Assembly (NCBI RefSeq): GCF_012273895.1
Contig: NC_052111.1
Location: 5,332,001 to 5,396,000, forward strand
Direction of reading: 5' to 3'
Origin: Zerene cesonia
Taxonomy: Eukaryota > Arthropoda > Insecta > Lepidoptera > Pieridae
DNA length: 64,000 nt
Every line of letters starts with the position of its first letter. Position 1 is the first letter of the stretch. Positions 63,714-64,000 of this stretch are shown here, one piece after another. The notes beneath the pieces are model-generated. The model did no database searches. It was not told the origin of the DNA and saw only the letters and a program-made list of their open reading frames with translations. The translations under genes were made by a program, and so were the position numbers.

Positions 63714-64000
63714 TGTTTACGTCGAAGATAGTAGTTGCTTTAATTTTTAGCAGCATTAATTTGAGTTATCGTAAGAATGATATATACCTACTAAGCAATA
63801 GTTTTATGTAACTAGGTATGTAACTCGAATTTCGCTAGTGCTATTTCTAGGTTAATTTGTATTTTGCGCGCAAATACCGACATAATCCACAAAATTCCCA
63901 AATGCAGGAGGTGTTAAAGCGTTCAAAATATTCCATCGACTCATTAATTATTCCACGAAGGGGAGTGCGTGCTGGTATTCTCTACTTCTTATAAATTTAT

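Overview
The window is intergenic-rich, AT-rich animal DNA from an insect, almost certainly a moth or butterfly (Lepidoptera). Two lines of evidence support this. There are two intact, intron-containing odorant receptor genes of the insect 7tm_6 family. The repeat landscape is also typical of Lepidoptera: short non-autonomous Helitrons ending in CTAG, tRNA-headed SINEs with an RTE-like GATGATG tail, and a widespread repeat starting near TTTTTTATGTCA. The species cannot be named from the sequence alone. There are no prokaryotic features, CRISPR arrays or rRNA genes.

Layout. About 1-4400: intergenic, with two repeat copies. 4468-6866 (+): odorant receptor A, five coding exons, 385 aa. 6867-13226: intergenic, with two Helitron-like pieces. 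13227-16758 (+): odorant receptor B, five coding exons, 401 aa, with a poly(A) signal 26 nt past the stop. The two genes are head-to-tail paralogues. Their introns have identical phases (2,0,0,0), and internal exons 2, 3 and 4 are exactly 100, 102 and 156 nt in both. Over the last four exons the proteins share about 56 of 138 residues (counted by eye), so the duplication is old. Both look functional, with no frameshift or premature stop. Each probably encodes a ligand-tuning subunit that works with the co-receptor Orco, which is not in this window.

From about 16.8 kb to 64 kb I find no confident gene. This part holds Helitrons, SINEs, a GC-rich repeat-like island (about 27.1-27.5 kb), three long (TA)n arrays (41.2-42.2 kb), several inverted repeats and a few weak exon-like open segments. 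Three runs of exactly 1000 N (25759, 39839, 48291) are scaffold gaps. One is flanked by a perfect 77-bp duplication and is probably an unmerged contig overlap. The other two appear to sit over retrotransposon insertions, because target-site duplications of 12 and 14 bp remain on either side.

I found no evidence of a new biological system. The points most worth checking are the receptor pair itself, a MITE with perfect 15-bp ends and a perfect 26-bp palindrome inside receptor introns, a short hairpin at 20.3 kb, and the gap artefacts.
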